This document shows, piece after piece, positions 63,249 to 64,000 of a stretch of 64,000 bases of DNA. Position numbers and translations under genes: made by a program. Under the pieces are notes generated by a model. It saw only the letters and a program-made list of their open reading frames with translations. It was not told where the DNA came from and searched no databases. Position 1 is the stretch's first letter. Every line of letters begins with the position of its first letter. This stretch comes from Psychrobacter sp. Choline-02u-9 (lineage in GTDB: Bacteria > Pseudomonadota > Gammaproteobacteria > Pseudomonadales > Moraxellaceae), in NCBI RefSeq assembly GCF_002836505.1, contig NZ_PJBF01000040.1, forward strand, positions 124,001 to 188,000. Reading direction: 5' to 3'.

Positions 63249-64000
63249 CTAATACAGTAGATGCGCCACTGATGTGATGACTACCAAACTAATAAGCGTA
63301 CGAAGGATAAAGATTAAAAATAGCTCTAATACATTTAGCTTAATATTTGACTTCAAAATCAGCGCACCGACTTCAGACATATAGATAATCTGAGTGATTG
63401 AGGCAGCTCCAACGATGAATCGTGTCATCTCACTTTCAATGCTTTTGCCAACCAATGCTGGCAAGTACATATCTGCAAAGCCCATAATCATGGCAGGTGC
63501 AGCTTTTGCCGCTTCTGGAATCTGCAACCATTCAAGTACTGGTACAAGCGGTGTCGCAATCCAATTAAAGACAGGCGTGTACTCTGCTAAACCAAGGCCA
63601 ATCGTACCGATAGCGAAGGTTACTGGAATTAGTCCCAAATAGATATCAAACAGATTGTGTAAGCTGCGTTTGAACACTTTACCTAAGCTTGGCATAGAAT
63701 GCGCGCGAGTCACCGCACGATTGACCGCCCATTGGTACGTTGTATATTCTGCAGGAATGCCTTCATCTAGCATGCTTTTGCCAGAATGATACGTATCAGG
63801 CTTAAGTGACAATGGTGGTATACGCGGCATGATAATCGCAGCGATGAAACCAGTTAGCGCAATGGTTAGATAAAAGAAAACGAAGTTATTGTCTACGCCG
63901 ATGGTTTTGGCAACCACATAGGTAAAGGCGATAGAAGTGACGGAAAATGTGGTCGCGATAATGGCAGCTTCACGCTGACTATAGAAGCTTTTGTCATACT
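63249..64000 (-). CDS. YjiH-like / nucleoside-recognition-domain membrane protein (C-terminal part, runs off window)
   Basis: The frame is open from 63249 to the window edge without a stop, giving about 250 residues; codons upstream of the nominal GTG at 63917 continue the same protein (e.g. SFYSQREAA and TFSVTSIAFTYV). It is a polytopic membrane protein with SLHNLFDIYLGLIPVTFAIGTIGLGLAEYTPVF, IMGFADMYLPALVG and the C-terminal helix VLELFLIFILRTLISLVVI, like YjiH-type proteins with a nucleoside-recognition (Gate) domain. The function of this family is unclear; transport is suspected. The start lies outside the window. Confidence 0.75.
   Translation of the reverse strand, partial: YDKSFYSQREAAIIATTFSVTSIAFTYVVAKTIGVDNNFVFFYLTIALTGFIAAIIMPRIPPLSLKPDTYHSGKSMLDEGIPAEYTTYQWAVNRAVTRAHSMPSLGKVFKRSLHNLFDIYLGLIPVTFAIGTIGLGLAEYTPVFNWIATPLVPVLEWLQIPEAAKAAPAMIMGFADMYLPALVGKSIESEMTRFIVGAASITQIIYMSEVGALILKSNIKLNVLELFLIFILRTLISLVVITSVAHLLY

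Noticed and set aside
1-64000. CRISPR array, tRNA or rRNA genes
   Set aside because: No regularly spaced repeats and no tRNA- or rRNA-like sequence were seen on reading through; a tRNAscan or CRISPR search was not possible.

Overview
The window looks like a chromosomal segment of a Moraxellaceae gammaproteobacterium, most likely Psychrobacter. The support is gene content and protein style: a ynjBCD-ynjF block, a YihG-like acyltransferase, a DUF2058 protein, an mntP gene behind a yybP-ykoY-type leader, and Fur-type control of a siderophore locus. The genus is inferred from memory of such proteins, not from a search. I saw no tRNA, rRNA or CRISPR array.

Layout. (1) 1-495: the end of an IS1595-family insertion sequence, cut by the window edge. 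(2) 814-12185: a visibly AT-rich accessory island that reads as a phage-defence or conflict locus. It has a coupled three-gene operon (a large protein ending in a phospholipase-D-like half, a small second phospholipase-D-like protein, and a 684-residue unknown), a convergent RES-domain gene with a zinc-ribbon-like N-terminus, and, divergent from that, a 1907-residue protein with a restriction-nuclease-like N-terminus, a P-loop STAND-type NTPase and a long C-terminal region. This is the best candidate for an undescribed system. (3) 12721-13468: mntP and its manganese riboswitch. (4) 13663-35596: a Fur-controlled NRPS-independent siderophore locus. It encodes diaminobutyrate aminotransferase and decarboxylase (making 1,3-diaminopropane), an N-hydroxylase, an N-acyltransferase, three IucA/IucC-family synthetases, an RraA-like protein, an MFS exporter, a TonB-dependent receptor, an ABC importer (ATPase, binding lipoprotein, double-length permease) and a DUF2470/siderophore-interacting reductase. 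A 170-bp MITE-like element sits between two of the biosynthetic genes.

(5) 35859-42255: haloalkane dehalogenase, a TetR regulator, two glutathione S-transferases, a small monooxygenase-fold protein, an AhpD-like protein, a DsbA/FrnE-like oxidoreductase and a peroxiredoxin-like protein, which suggests detoxification of electrophiles and thiol redox repair. A 16-bp palindrome close to TTGARYRRTTRYTCAA occurs several times here, twice upstream of a DoxX gene (53 kb) and once upstream of a second TetR gene (61.4 kb), suggesting one dispersed regulon. (6) 42786-49825: acyltransferase, a TolA/TonB-like anchored protein, and a complete LapE-LapB-LapC type I secretion system with no adhesin in view. 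(7) 50176-64000: a double-cupin ChrR-like protein, a tandem universal stress protein, DUF2058, DoxX, a TVP38/flavoprotein-disulfide-reductase fusion, the ynjBCD-ynjF transporter/phosphatidyltransferase block, a TetR regulator, an aldehyde dehydrogenase and a YjiH-like membrane protein that runs off the end.

Several start codons were moved downstream from the longest open frame where a Shine-Dalgarno sequence, signal peptide, operator or riboswitch made the longer start unlikely; each case is noted in its entry.
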